Assembly: GCA_035437945.1 (NCBI GenBank)
Contig: DAOMZG010000246.1
Coordinates: 1 to 10,546 of the forward strand
Length of the DNA stretch: 10,546 bases
Reading direction: 5' to 3'
DNA from: UBA9464 sp003445095
GTDB lineage: Bacteria; Verrucomicrobiota; Verrucomicrobiia; Limisphaerales; UBA9464
Shown here in pieces: positions 1-7,301 of the stretch. The stretch's first letter is position 1. Each line of letters opens with the position of its first letter. The translations under genes were made by a program, and so were the position numbers. Under the pieces are notes generated by a model. The model saw only the letters and a program-made list of their open reading frames with translations. It searched no databases and had not been told where the DNA came from.

Positions 1-2
1 GA

Positions 3-332
3 ACGTTCCAGCGTCCCTACGCTCAAATCAAAGCGCCCGATCCCGAAATGGCGCGCCTGGCTCACAACGATTATCTTCAGCAATTCTCCGATTCCGGCGT
101 CATCGGCGGCGTCGCTTACGGAGTGTGGGTCGTGAGTTGGCTCCTGGTGATCGGACGCTGGTCCTGGACCCAAATCGACTCGTGTTGGTTCTTGTTATTT
201 CTGGGAGTCGCCGGGTGGCTCGCTCAAGGCCTCAGTGAATTCAGTCTGTATGTCCCGGCCCTCGCCTGGACGGCATTCGCGTTCGCGGGCGCACTCGCCG
301 GAGCGCGCACTGAAGCCAGTCGAACCAGGTAG
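3..332 (+). CDS. O-antigen ligase/polymerase-like membrane protein, C-terminal fragment
   Basis: The reading frame is open from the left edge of the window to a TAG at 330-332, so only about the last 109 residues are present. The internal ATG at 48 is not the start, because codons upstream (TFQRPYAQ...) stay open and fit the family. The fragment carries the segment AHNDYLQQFSDSGVIGG, which matches the conserved His-Asn-Asp-Tyr-Leu...Glu/Asp-x-Gly loop of the Wzy_C/O-antigen ligase family, and two or three hydrophobic segments follow (GVWVVSWLLVIG, FLLFLGVAGWLA, PALAWTAFAFAGALAG). Members of this family join or polymerise lipid-linked glycans on the periplasmic side of the inner membrane. It converges with the minus-strand cluster across a 97-bp gap in which I see no clear terminator. 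Family assignment is good; the exact substrate (O-antigen, exopolysaccharide or other) cannot be told. Confidence 0.8.
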   Translation, partial: TFQRPYAQIKAPDPEMARLAHNDYLQQFSDSGVIGGVAYGVWVVSWLLVIGRWSWTQIDSCWFLLFLGVAGWLAQGLSEFSLYVPALAWTAFAFAGALAGARTEASRTR

Positions 333-429
333 AGCGAAGACCACGCGCCACGCGGCGATTGCCCGGAAGTGCGGCGACGGCCCAGAGCAGTTCTATCCCC
401 GCAAATCTCGACCTTGGTCCGCCCCCGGC

Positions 430-3400
430 TTACGCCCATTCGCACAGCGACTCCACGTAGGCAGCCGAGCCATCCCGCAACCAGCCATCGAGCTGTGCCT
501 GGTCCTTGAGCTGTTGCCCGCGCACTCGGGGCACAACCATGAAACGGCTCTCGATTTCAGATAAGCGCGTCATGTCGCTCCAGAGCTTCTCCCACTGCGC
601 CACCGGGAAAATGTCCTCCTGCCCGTGGCCCCAGCGTTTCTTCACCTCCTTGTGCGTGATGTAAGTCGGCATCTTCGCCGCAACCTCACGAACGGCCGCT
701 GCCACCTTCTCGTCGTTCGTCAGGTCGCCTCGAGTGAGACCAAATGCCGTCAGCAATTTGTCGAGGTGAATCCACGTCGTCATCGAGTTGTAATAGGATA
801 AGGCGAACTCGTCTTCTTCGCGCGGAACGGCGAGCCCTTCGAGAATGCGCGGACGTCCATTCACGCGCGCCAATCCACCCCCGCGGTCGTCGATCCGACG
901 GGTGATCATTTCGAAGCTTAGACACGCTCCTTCCTGGATGTGTAAGCCGAGCAAGGCCGGGTCCACGTCAGTCCCGAGCGTGTCGATGTTATGCAGCAGT
1001 AAATATTGAAGTTGGGGACGCTCCTGGAGCAGCCGCAACAGCACACCGTTTCGGAATAGGTTCGGCACTTCGTACCAGTGGCCCACCGGGTGTAGGCATT
1101 GCAATGCGACGTTGTCCGTGTAGTCGCTAACCTCTCCCACCGAGCGAGCCCAGCCAATCAGTGCCGTCCGCAAGCTGTCGCGCACCTTCTGCTGTTGCTC
1201 GTCGAGCATTTGCTGCGGCATTTCTTCCCACGCGAATCGCAGGTCGCGCACCGTCGGCACGAGTCGCAGCCCGATCGATTTTCCCGGCGACAAGAATAAC
1301 GGCCCTTCGTAACCGAAGTTCTTCGCCCGCCGCAAAAACTCCTCCGTCGGTTGATGAGTCAGATAGCTCGTCGTGAAAACATGCGGCAGCGGCGTGCCGA
1401 CTTCGCGGCTCACCCGACGACTTTTGGCGAGATGCGTTTCAATAAAGGCGCGATGTTTTCCGCCCAGCTTGCAAAACGGGTGCAAGGCTTTCACCACGCC
1501 GGCGCCCTGCGTCCAACGGCTTCCAGCGCCACCGGCCAGTGTTACCACGGCAACCTGGCCCGCGCGCAAGGCGTGCCACCCAACTTCGCGCAGTTGCTCG
1601 AATCCCGGTTGCTGACCTGCCTCGGAAAGAGAACGGCCGTCCTCGGCTGTTAAGGTAGTGGGACAGGCGCCCCCGCCTGTCATTTGTCCGACAGGCGCCC
1701 CCGCCTGTCGTTCCTTTCCACCCGTGCCAATTCCGAGCCGAAAGCTCTTTTCATTCAACCGGGCACGGACCGGATTTTGCTCAATGTATCGTTCAAACCT
1801 TTCCAACTGCGTTTCGTCACGGACGATGTGATCGAACGATTCGTCCTGCCATTGCAGCCGATTCCCGCCGAACTTCTTCTTCACGTTATGCGCGCTGACA
1901 GATTTCCAGCCCTGCAAGGCGTCCGACAGAGAATGCTCCATCAGCGGACGAACCAAAGCGTGGACATGATTCGGCATGATCACGTAGCGACCTAGGGTGT
2001 AACGCTCGCCATCGAAGTGTCGTAGGCAACGCTCCATTTCCGCCGCGATTTCCGGCTCCGCGAGCACGCAGCCGCCGAGACCACGATCCAAGTCGTCCTC
2101 GAACCGCGCGCTAAACAAGGCCAGAGCTTCGCGGCGTTTCTCGTCGGACTCATCCTTAGGAAGTTGTCGAAGGTGTTCTTCCTTTTCGCGCCTCCAGCCC
2201 TCTTCAATGTCCTTAGGCACGGAGTCAGCGAGTCGGAAAGTCACGAAGTAAGTGCAGCCCTCTTGGGTCCAATGCGGCAAATGGCGCTGCCGTATGCTGG
2301 CCGGGCGGTCTGGCTCGAATGGGGAAAATGGCGGGATGTCAACGCAGGCGGGGGCGCCCGCGGGACGGGTGCCAGGCGAGGGCGCCTGTCCCACTACCGC
2401 TGCTCCCGGGATACGTCTCCACCCCGTGGTATCGATGACATCTTCCGCCTGAACGTCCTCAATGGTGGCGCTCGGCGAGAGACGATTCTGCGCGAGGCCG
2501 ATCCGCGCATCGCGCAAGTCCGCACGAATCTGTTCGTGTTGCGTCCGGTCGAACCCGAACTCATCCAGCGAGGCGTGCAAGGTCCGCTCGTTACCGGAGT
2601 CCGCTTTACCGCGCGGCAGCATTTGATCGAAGAGCGTCTGTACCATGCCGCGCAGTTCGGATTTGTTGCGACAGGCGAACGCAAATTTGTCGAGCTCAGC
2701 ACGGCGCAGCGGAGACAGCGTGCGCAATTCTTGCCGCAACAACCGAGGCACGGTGAGCGCATAATAGCCGGCGGGCATCAGCGCCGCGTCGCCGCTCAAC
2801 CAATCCGCAAAGGTTCCATTTTCGTTGATGGCAAAATCGTACACCACCGGTTCCATGGCGAAGGGCAACGCGGAGGAGAGTTCGCGCTTCGTTGTCGACA
2901 TAATCTCCTGCATGCGCTGCTGCGCGGCCGATTTTTTGTCGGGCGCAAAAATGAACCCCATGCCCCCGCCGGACATCCCGCCGAGCATCCAGAAACCCCA
3001 GAAATTTTTGCCGAACTCACGAGCAGCCCGTTCGATAAGCAGTTCCGTGTAATAAGTGCTCGCCCAGGGGATAATCGTCTGAATGGGCTGAGTGAAATTG
3101 CGGGTCGTCGCCGCACCGATGGCCGGCACGTCGCCGCGTCGCAGGGCACCCAAGATTTCATCAAGAATCCCGAGCGCCTGCTGGCGCGCTTTCCATTCCG
3201 CTTCCGAGCGCAGGAGATATTTCTCGGTCACCATTTCCAGAATGGGGCCGACATTTTGCGCCATCCCCCCGTGGACGAGCACCAGACTGTCTTGGAGCCG
3301 CTGCCGGGCTTGCTCCGAAATCTCCTCGCCTGAGAACACCTTGTGCAGAGGCATCAGTCGGCCGCGGCTAATGCCGAATTCCGGATCGCCCTCCGCCGCC

Positions 3401-4563
3401 GGCACACCTTCGATCAACTTAATGCCGGGCCAAACGCCCCCCGAGTCCTGCCAACCTCCTCCCGAGCCGCCGATCCATTCGCCCAGAATGGCGCGCGCCA
3501 AGGCCAGCCGCCGTTCACTTTCCTGCAGTTGTCCAGTCAGGGAGGCCGCCTGGCCGGTCGCCCGCATGCAGACGCTAATCAAACAGGCGAGCAAGTTGGT
3601 CGTGACCGCCAACCGCGAACCCTTCGGAATATTGTTAACGCTGCTGACGATCTCCAGCCCACGTCCCTCGCCAACAATCCGCGTCAGTAGCGCCGCCAGG
3701 CTTTGTCCGGAGCCCTCAATTCCGGGCGGCACGATGCCGGAGGCGATAACAGCGGCTTTGAGTAGGCCGAGGTAATCCTTCGCAAAGTCGAATACCTCCG
3801 AGAGGTTCGAAATGTCCGCCGTCGCACCGAGATCAACGCTTGTGAGCCGCAGTACCGGTTCCTCGATCACGCGCAAATACGCTTCGACGGGCGGTTGAGG
3901 ACGGTCGTCCCGTCCGTGGACGCCGAGATCAACTGAGACGTTCAGCACGCGCGCGCCTTCGGGGAAATCCATCCCGAGGAAAAAGATATCGCTCCACCCA
4001 CCGTGGGTGAGGTCCATGCGCACCGGGGTCCGCTCGCGTAGGATGGGGTAGCCACCGTCGGCTCCCGGCTGGACCAATTCGGAGCGGATGCGCAGCGGTT
4101 GATCGGCCGGGTGGCCCATGCGAAACATCCATTGGTTCCCACGTACCGAACGCACACTGCGGCGCACCTGATCGGCGAGCGTTTGAAAAGCGAGGCGATG
4201 GTAGGCCGCGGCGAGCGCGCTGGAGATCGCGTCACTGGGACCCTCACGCTGTTGAGCGGAAAGAAATTCGTTGATCGCTTCCTCGAATCGGCGCTGAAGC
4301 AAGTGCTCGTAACCTTGGAATGGAATCAGCCCGCGGCGATTCAGCTCCGCGATTCGCGGAATGTGAAAGCGATGGATCGCGTACAGAAAGAACAACGCGC
4401 GGACGCGTTCATAGAGATTGTCGCACTGGCGACGAAAGGCATCGAGCGCAGCGCACTCGGCGAGCAGTTCCTTCAGGGTCGCACCGGCGCACAACGCATC
4501 GAGCGATTGATTCCGTACCGTCGGATCGGTCGCGGTGATGATCTCCGTCAGTCGGCTGTTCAT
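430..4563 (-). CDS. GHMP kinase-like / UDPGP nucleotidyltransferase bifunctional protein with an in-frame RAYT transposase insert
   Basis: One uninterrupted frame of 1377 residues. Residues 1-170 form a helical region I do not recognise. Residues about 170-700 look like a GHMP sugar kinase of the fucokinase type: DLTHGGWSD (184-192) as motif 1, PKGSRLAVTT (313-322) at the motif 2 position, WQDSGG with GIK (371-382), and GGMSGGGMGF (528-537) as motif 3. Residues about 1000-1377 resemble UDPGP-type pyrophosphorylases: LAGGAGSRW (1009-1017), the probable catalytic Lys in VVKAL (K1025), and a downstream HNIDTLGTDVDPALLG segment. Between them, residues about 722-970 are a REP-associated tyrosine transposase with its REP ends translated. 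Without it the protein would be about 1129 residues. The start is ATG 4563 with a good Shine-Dalgarno and a 4-bp ATGA overlap with the upstream GalU-like gene, implying translational coupling. The domains recall Bacteroides FKP (fucokinase/GDP-fucose pyrophosphorylase) but in the opposite order. The sugar is unknown, and motif 2 is degenerate (GSRLAVTT rather than a Gly/Ser-rich loop). Whether the chimera folds and works is unproven. Confidence 0.85.
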   Translation of the reverse strand: MNSRLTEIITATDPTVRNQSLDALCAGATLKELLAECAALDAFRRQCDNLYERVRALFFLYAIHRFHIPRIAELNRRGLIPFQGYEHLLQRRFEEAINEFLSAQQREGPSDAISSALAAAYHRLAFQTLADQVRRSVRSVRGNQWMFRMGHPADQPLRIRSELVQPGADGGYPILRERTPVRMDLTHGGWSDIFFLGMDFPEGARVLNVSVDLGVHGRDDRPQPPVEAYLRVIEEPVLRLTSVDLGATADISNLSEVFDFAKDYLGLLKAAVIASGIVPPGIEGSGQSLAALLTRIVGEGRGLEIVSSVNNIPKGSRLAVTTNLLACLISVCMRATGQAASLTGQLQESERRLALARAILGEWIGGSGGGWQDSGGVWPGIKLIEGVPAAEGDPEFGISRGRLMPLHKVFSGEEISEQARQRLQDSLVLVHGGMAQNVGPILEMVTEKYLLRSEAEWKARQQALGILDEILGALRRGDVPAIGAATTRNFTQPIQTIIPWASTYYTELLIERAAREFGKNFWGFWMLGGMSGGGMGFIFAPDKKSAAQQRMQEIMSTTKRELSSALPFAMEPVVYDFAINENGTFADWLSGDAALMPAGYYALTVPRLLRQELRTLSPLRRAELDKFAFACRNKSELRGMVQTLFDQMLPRGKADSGNERTLHASLDEFGFDRTQHEQIRADLRDARIGLAQNRLSPSATIEDVQAEDVIDTTGWRRIPGAAVVGQAPSPGTRPAGAPACVDIPPFSPFEPDRPASIRQRHLPHWTQEGCTYFVTFRLADSVPKDIEEGWRREKEEHLRQLPKDESDEKRREALALFSARFEDDLDRGLGGCVLAEPEIAAEMERCLRHFDGERYTLGRYVIMPNHVHALVRPLMEHSLSDALQGWKSVSAHNVKKKFGGNRLQWQDESFDHIVRDETQLERFERYIEQNPVRARLNEKSFRLGIGTGGKERQAGAPVGQMTGGGACPTTLTAEDGRSLSEAGQQPGFEQLREVGWHALRAGQVAVVTLAGGAGSRWTQGAGVVKALHPFCKLGGKHRAFIETHLAKSRRVSREVGTPLPHVFTTSYLTHQPTEEFLRRAKNFGYEGPLFLSPGKSIGLRLVPTVRDLRFAWEEMPQQMLDEQQQKVRDSLRTALIGWARSVGEVSDYTDNVALQCLHPVGHWYEVPNLFRNGVLLRLLQERPQLQYLLLHNIDTLGTDVDPALLGLHIQEGACLSFEMITRRIDDRGGGLARVNGRPRILEGLAVPREEDEFALSYYNSMTTWIHLDKLLTAFGLTRGDLTNDEKVAAAVREVAAKMPTYITHKEVKKRWGHGQEDIFPVAQWEKLWSDMTRLSEIESRFMVVPRVRGQQLKDQAQLDGWLRDGSAAYVESLCEWA
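1654..1709. repeat. RAYT element end: flank plus two perfect tandem REP palindromes
   Basis: After an 8-nt tip (ggtagtgg) come two identical 20-bp palindromes, GACAGGCGCCCCCGCCTGTC, at 1662-1681 and 1690-1709, separated by 8 nt. Each folds as an 8-bp stem (gacaggcg/cgcctgtc) with a CCCC loop. The array is the inverted counterpart of 2343-2398. In the surrounding gene it encodes the C-side linker, around residues 952-970 (RQAGAPVGQMTGGGACPTT). Confidence 0.9.
2343..2398. repeat. RAYT element end: inverted, partly diverged copy of the double REP
   Basis: Read on the minus strand this repeats the architecture of 1654-1709: the same 8-nt tip, a REP matching 18 of 20 bases (2371-2390), an 8-nt spacer, and a second REP matching about 15 of 20 (2343-2362). 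The outer 19 bp (2380-2398) are a perfect inverted match to 1654-1672. It encodes the N-side linker VVGQAPSPGTRPAGAPAC (about 722-740). The changes weaken the second palindrome while keeping the reading frame open. Confidence 0.85.
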
Positions 4564-5405
4564 TTCTGCCCCCTCAAGGCGAGCAATTCGACGATGCCGG
4601 TCAACACTTCGTCGCGATCCTGGCCGTCGAGCGCGAGGGCGAGTTGCGCGGTAAGCAAACCGTACTTCAAACCGATGTCGTAGCGACGGCCGGCCACTTC
4701 ATAGGCGAGGTAGCGTTCGTGTTGCGCCAGTTTGGCGAGCGCGGTCGTGAGATGGACACCGGCGGTCGACGATCGAGAGACCTGTTGGCCGAGCATTTCC
4801 ATCACAGCCGGCGTGAGCACGTGCATGCCGAAGAAACAAAGATAGTGCCCGGCACGTAATCCCGGCACGATGAGACGTTGCTCGGCTTCCGTGGGCGTTG
4901 GTTTCTCCAACAAATCATCGATCTCATAAAGCGACTGCGAATTGGCCACGAGCCGGCCGCCAATCGCGCCGTAAAAGGGAAGCTTGCTCTCGTGGGTCGC
5001 TTGCACCGCCGACACGGCACAGTCCTGTTCGCGGGCCACTTCGACGAGTTGTTGCGCGCATCGTTTTTGGGTTCGGCTCACATAGAGGTGATCGCCGACG
5101 AGGAGCAAAAACGGGCTGCCACCAGCGAAGGCTTTGGCGCAGTAAACCGCATGACCGTAACCCAGCGGTTGCGTCTGTTCGACGAACGTCAGGCGCGACG
5201 CGTGAGTGCCCGCCGCGGCTTCATAGGCTTTTTGATCCCCTGGCGAAACGACGATGGCGATTTCGTCGACGCCCGCCTGCAATACCTCTTCGATAATGAT
5301 GCGCAATGCGGTTTTGCCGACGCCGTCGCCGTCAACCAGCGTTTGCAGCGGGAGTGTACGCTGGTTCTTGCCCGCGGCGGTGACAACCGCCTTTTTGATT
5401 TCCAT
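4560..5405 (-). CDS. GalU-like sugar nucleotidyltransferase (UTP-glucose-1-phosphate uridylyltransferase family)
   Basis: Encodes 281 residues, close to the length of bacterial GalU-type enzymes, which join a sugar-1-phosphate to a nucleotide to give an NDP-sugar in the cytoplasm. Visible family landmarks are the N-terminal strand KKAVVTAAG (4-12), QPLGYGHAV (79-87, nucleotide recognition), VGDH (103-106, the acidic metal-site motif of the family), EKP (167-169) and RRYDIGLKYG (240-249). The usual GxGTR loop is replaced by GKNQRT (12-17) and the following PK is altered, so it may belong to a divergent subfamily. ATG 5405 was chosen because the family strand begins right after it; the longer frame would need a TTG at 5447 and adds 14 residues unlike the family. 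It lies 45 bp after the permease stop and overlaps the next gene by 4 bp (ATGA), so the three genes look like an operon. The specific sugar and nucleotide are not determinable. Confidence 0.8.
   Translation of the reverse strand: MEIKKAVVTAAGKNQRTLPLQTLVDGDGVGKTALRIIIEEVLQAGVDEIAIVVSPGDQKAYEAAAGTHASRLTFVEQTQPLGYGHAVYCAKAFAGGSPFLLLVGDHLYVSRTQKRCAQQLVEVAREQDCAVSAVQATHESKLPFYGAIGGRLVANSQSLYEIDDLLEKPTPTEAEQRLIVPGLRAGHYLCFFGMHVLTPAVMEMLGQQVSRSSTAGVHLTTALAKLAQHERYLAYEVAGRRYDIGLKYGLLTAQLALALDGQDRDEVLTGIVELLALRGQK
4569..4575 (-). promoter_or_regulatory. Shine-Dalgarno-like GAGGGGG for the kinase/nucleotidyltransferase fusion
   Basis: On the minus strand GAGGGGG ends 5 nt before the ATG at 4563. It lies inside the last codons of the upstream GalU-like gene, whose TGA overlaps that ATG. 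This supports the chosen start and translational coupling. The other genes in the window lack a comparable site. Confidence 0.6.
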
Positions 5406-5450
5406 AAATCCGCGGGGAGCGTCCCAAGACTTCCCAGGGTGCGTCAAACC

Positions 5451-7301
5451 CTACCCCCTCGATACAGGCGCGATTGGGGGCGGCACCGGAGGAACCACCG
5501 GAGCCAATGCCACCACGGCCCGGTCGCGCATTTCCCCAAAAAGCTTGTCGCGAGCCCAAAGCACAAAGGCGACATCCTTGGCCAGGCTCAGGAAACTATT
5601 AACTGCCACCATGACGATCGGCATCCACGTCGTCATCGCTTGAATCGCCCCAGCCGTCGGGCCGCCGGACTTCCGGAGCATCAACGGAAACAGGACCAAA
5701 GACATCGACAGGACTGTGAGGAAGGAGATGACCAACCAGGGGATCACCTCCACGAAAAGGAGCGTCTTCAACGTCGCCAGATTGACGCCACGGGACGTCA
5801 ACCCAAGCCACATTCCAACCCAACTGAGGGCTACCAGATCGGCAACAAACGTAAGCGTGCCGAGCGCGGGCGCGACTGCCAAAGTCCACCAAGGCGAGGG
5901 CGGAGGTAATTGCGTGCCAGGACCGACGATCGAGACGCTGCCCACCCCAGGGCTAGAGCCCAGCGGGACAAGATTGGTAGACACGGCCCCGGCCACTGAG
6001 TTGGTTGCGGCGATAGGCTTTGCTGCAAAGGCGGCTGAGATTTGGCTTTGGGTACGATGGGCTACCAGAACGCCTCCGACCGATTGTAGGATCAAGCACA
6101 GGGCCAACGGAGGCCCGAACATCCGCAGCAAACCCATCCATTGTCCTCGGATGATCTGCGACTCGTTTAACGGCGTGGCCAGCAGAAGTTCCAAAAGTCC
6201 ACTTCGCCGCGCGTCGCCCAGAAACCGGCTCGCTTGGGAGGCAACGCCCAAATAGATCAGAAGACCGATCCCTGCGGAAATAGTGGTCCAAACCACCCAG
6301 CCCGTCGGGTTGATGGCGCTGGGCGTCGGGACGCGGCTGGACAAGAACTCTCCGAAGGCCGCCGCAAGCATCATCGCTGCGAGCCACAACAACCGCGCTT
6401 GCCAGCGCTCCCGAGAGACGACCCACATAATTGGGTTAGCTTCCAGCAGCCGCCGGCGAGTCGAGCGGCTCGGGCTCGCGGAGGACGACCAGTGGCGAAA
6501 CCAATTCCGCCGCGAGCTCCCCGCCGTTCTTCCGTGCTCCTGCCACGTTCGGGGAAGGACGACACAGGTCATTCCCAAGAGCATTGCCAGAACGACCTGG
6601 TTCACCACGAACGCAGTCCAAAAGGGGACCCCTCCCGAGGAACTGGACGCCACAAAAAGGTATCCGGGACTGGATAGGCTTCCCAACGGTACCGCTTGGC
6701 TACGGGTGACGGCGCCCACCAAGCTGTCCAAAGCAGGTCCCCCTGCGGTAAGAGTCACCAGCAATACAAACGTGAGTCCGAGGGCCTTCTGCGCTTCTCG
6801 GCTGATGGCGGAACTAAGCAGACCGGCCGCCAGAGAGATGAGCAGCGCATTTCCCAACGCCAACGCGGCCTTCCAATACTCGGCTCCAGTGATTCCGCCC
6901 ATCGTGATTGTCAACGCGAGCACGGGCAGGATCGCCAGCAACGCGTAGCCGGCGCGCAGTGAAGTGGCCATCAACTTGCCGAGAACGACATCGTGTCCCC
7001 GCAGATTCGAAAGGAACAGAAACCCTAGCGTCCCCTCGCGCTTTTCGATGCTCAGGCAATCGGACGTGAGAAATGGCCCCGACAGCAAGGCCGCCGCGAA
7101 TCCGAGCCACGTGAGCGCCGCAAACAGCCCTCGTCCCAGATTGGAACTGCCGAAGAAGCTGATGGGGCCGAAGATTGTCAGAATGATGAAGCCGCCGCCA
7201 ATCACGACGCCAACTCCCGCGGCAACAAGGCGCAGCCAAAACGTCGCACGCTGCCGGGCGGCCACGCGCAACTCGCGCTCGACCAGCGGCGGTAGCGTCA
7301 C
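5451..7301 (-). CDS. ABC-2 type transporter permease, 616 residues
   Basis: A large inner-membrane protein with about 12 predicted transmembrane segments in two halves. It opens with MTLPPLVERELRVAARQR, a typical start for this permease type, followed by membrane spans around 21-50, 59-83, 113-137, 144-168, 172-195 and 224-248, and a second set from about 300 to the C-terminus. The cytoplasmic coupling motif common in ABC-2 permeases appears twice: SIEKREGTLGFLFLSNL with GK after it in the first half, and DARRSGLLELLLATPL in the second. The start is GTG 7301; a TAA lies in frame four codons upstream, so no longer start is possible. No clear Shine-Dalgarno is seen. The partner ATPase is not in this window. 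A 45-bp gap separates it from the GalU-like gene, so it is probably the first gene of the minus-strand cluster. Cargo is unknown; the C-terminal tail (VVPPVPPPIAPVSRG) is proline-rich and probably disordered. Confidence 0.85.
   Translation of the reverse strand: MTLPPLVERELRVAARQRATFWLRLVAAGVGVVIGGGFIILTIFGPISFFGSSNLGRGLFAALTWLGFAAALLSGPFLTSDCLSIEKREGTLGFLFLSNLRGHDVVLGKLMATSLRAGYALLAILPVLALTITMGGITGAEYWKAALALGNALLISLAAGLLSSAISREAQKALGLTFVLLVTLTAGGPALDSLVGAVTRSQAVPLGSLSSPGYLFVASSSSGGVPFWTAFVVNQVVLAMLLGMTCVVLPRTWQEHGRTAGSSRRNWFRHWSSSASPSRSTRRRLLEANPIMWVVSRERWQARLLWLAAMMLAAAFGEFLSSRVPTPSAINPTGWVVWTTISAGIGLLIYLGVASQASRFLGDARRSGLLELLLATPLNESQIIRGQWMGLLRMFGPPLALCLILQSVGGVLVAHRTQSQISAAFAAKPIAATNSVAGAVSTNLVPLGSSPGVGSVSIVGPGTQLPPPSPWWTLAVAPALGTLTFVADLVALSWVGMWLGLTSRGVNLATLKTLLFVEVIPWLVISFLTVLSMSLVLFPLMLRKSGGPTAGAIQAMTTWMPIVMVAVNSFLSLAKDVAFVLWARDKLFGEMRDRAVVALAPVVPPVPPPIAPVSRG

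Larger units (their letters stand above)
1654..2398 (-). mobile_element. REP-associated tyrosine transposase (RAYT, IS200-like Y1/HUH) element inserted in frame
   Basis: The element is bounded by a perfect 19-bp inverted repeat (1654-1672 and 2380-2398) lying inside 56-bp imperfect ends built of REP palindromes. Read on the minus strand it encodes residues about 722-970 of the surrounding 1377-residue protein. The transposase core (741-950) starts at about VDIPPFSPFEPDRP, then HLPHWTQEGCTYFVTFRLADS (typical RAYT N-terminus), the HUH motif MPNHVHALV (His866 and His868, codons within 1961-1977), WKSVSAHNVKKKFGG, LWQDESFDHIVRDE, and the candidate catalytic tyrosine in RYIEQNPVRA (Y926). All expected RAYT landmarks are present and there is no frameshift. 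The module has no ATG of its own before residue 833; where a free-standing homologue would start there is GTT (V741), and a GTG lies in the outer repeat. Outer ends span 745 bp, which is 3n+1, so the true junctions must differ by a base or two for the host frame to be kept. No target duplication is visible, as expected for this family. Confidence 0.9.

Noticed and set aside
333..429. Bidirectional terminator between the convergent genes
   Set aside because: I could not find a stable stem followed by a T run on either strand.
1654..1709. Two identical 20-bp repeats 8 nt apart, considered as a CRISPR remnant
   Set aside because: The repeats are near-perfect palindromes, the spacer is only 8 nt, and they flank a RAYT; they are REP elements.
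1654..2398. The in-frame insert considered as an intein
   Set aside because: There is no N-terminal Cys/Ser splice block, no C-terminal His-Asn before a nucleophile, and no LAGLIDADG or HNH domain; the content is a RAYT transposase with REP ends.
2164..3333. 389-residue plus-strand open frame opposite the fusion gene
   Set aside because: It lies antisense to recognisable kinase and RAYT sequence, has an Arg/His/Gly-rich composition typical of high-GC shadows, and shows no domain.
4878..5909. 343-residue plus-strand open frame
   Set aside because: It is antisense to both the GalU-like gene and the permease across their junction, and its translation is highly charged with no recognisable fold.
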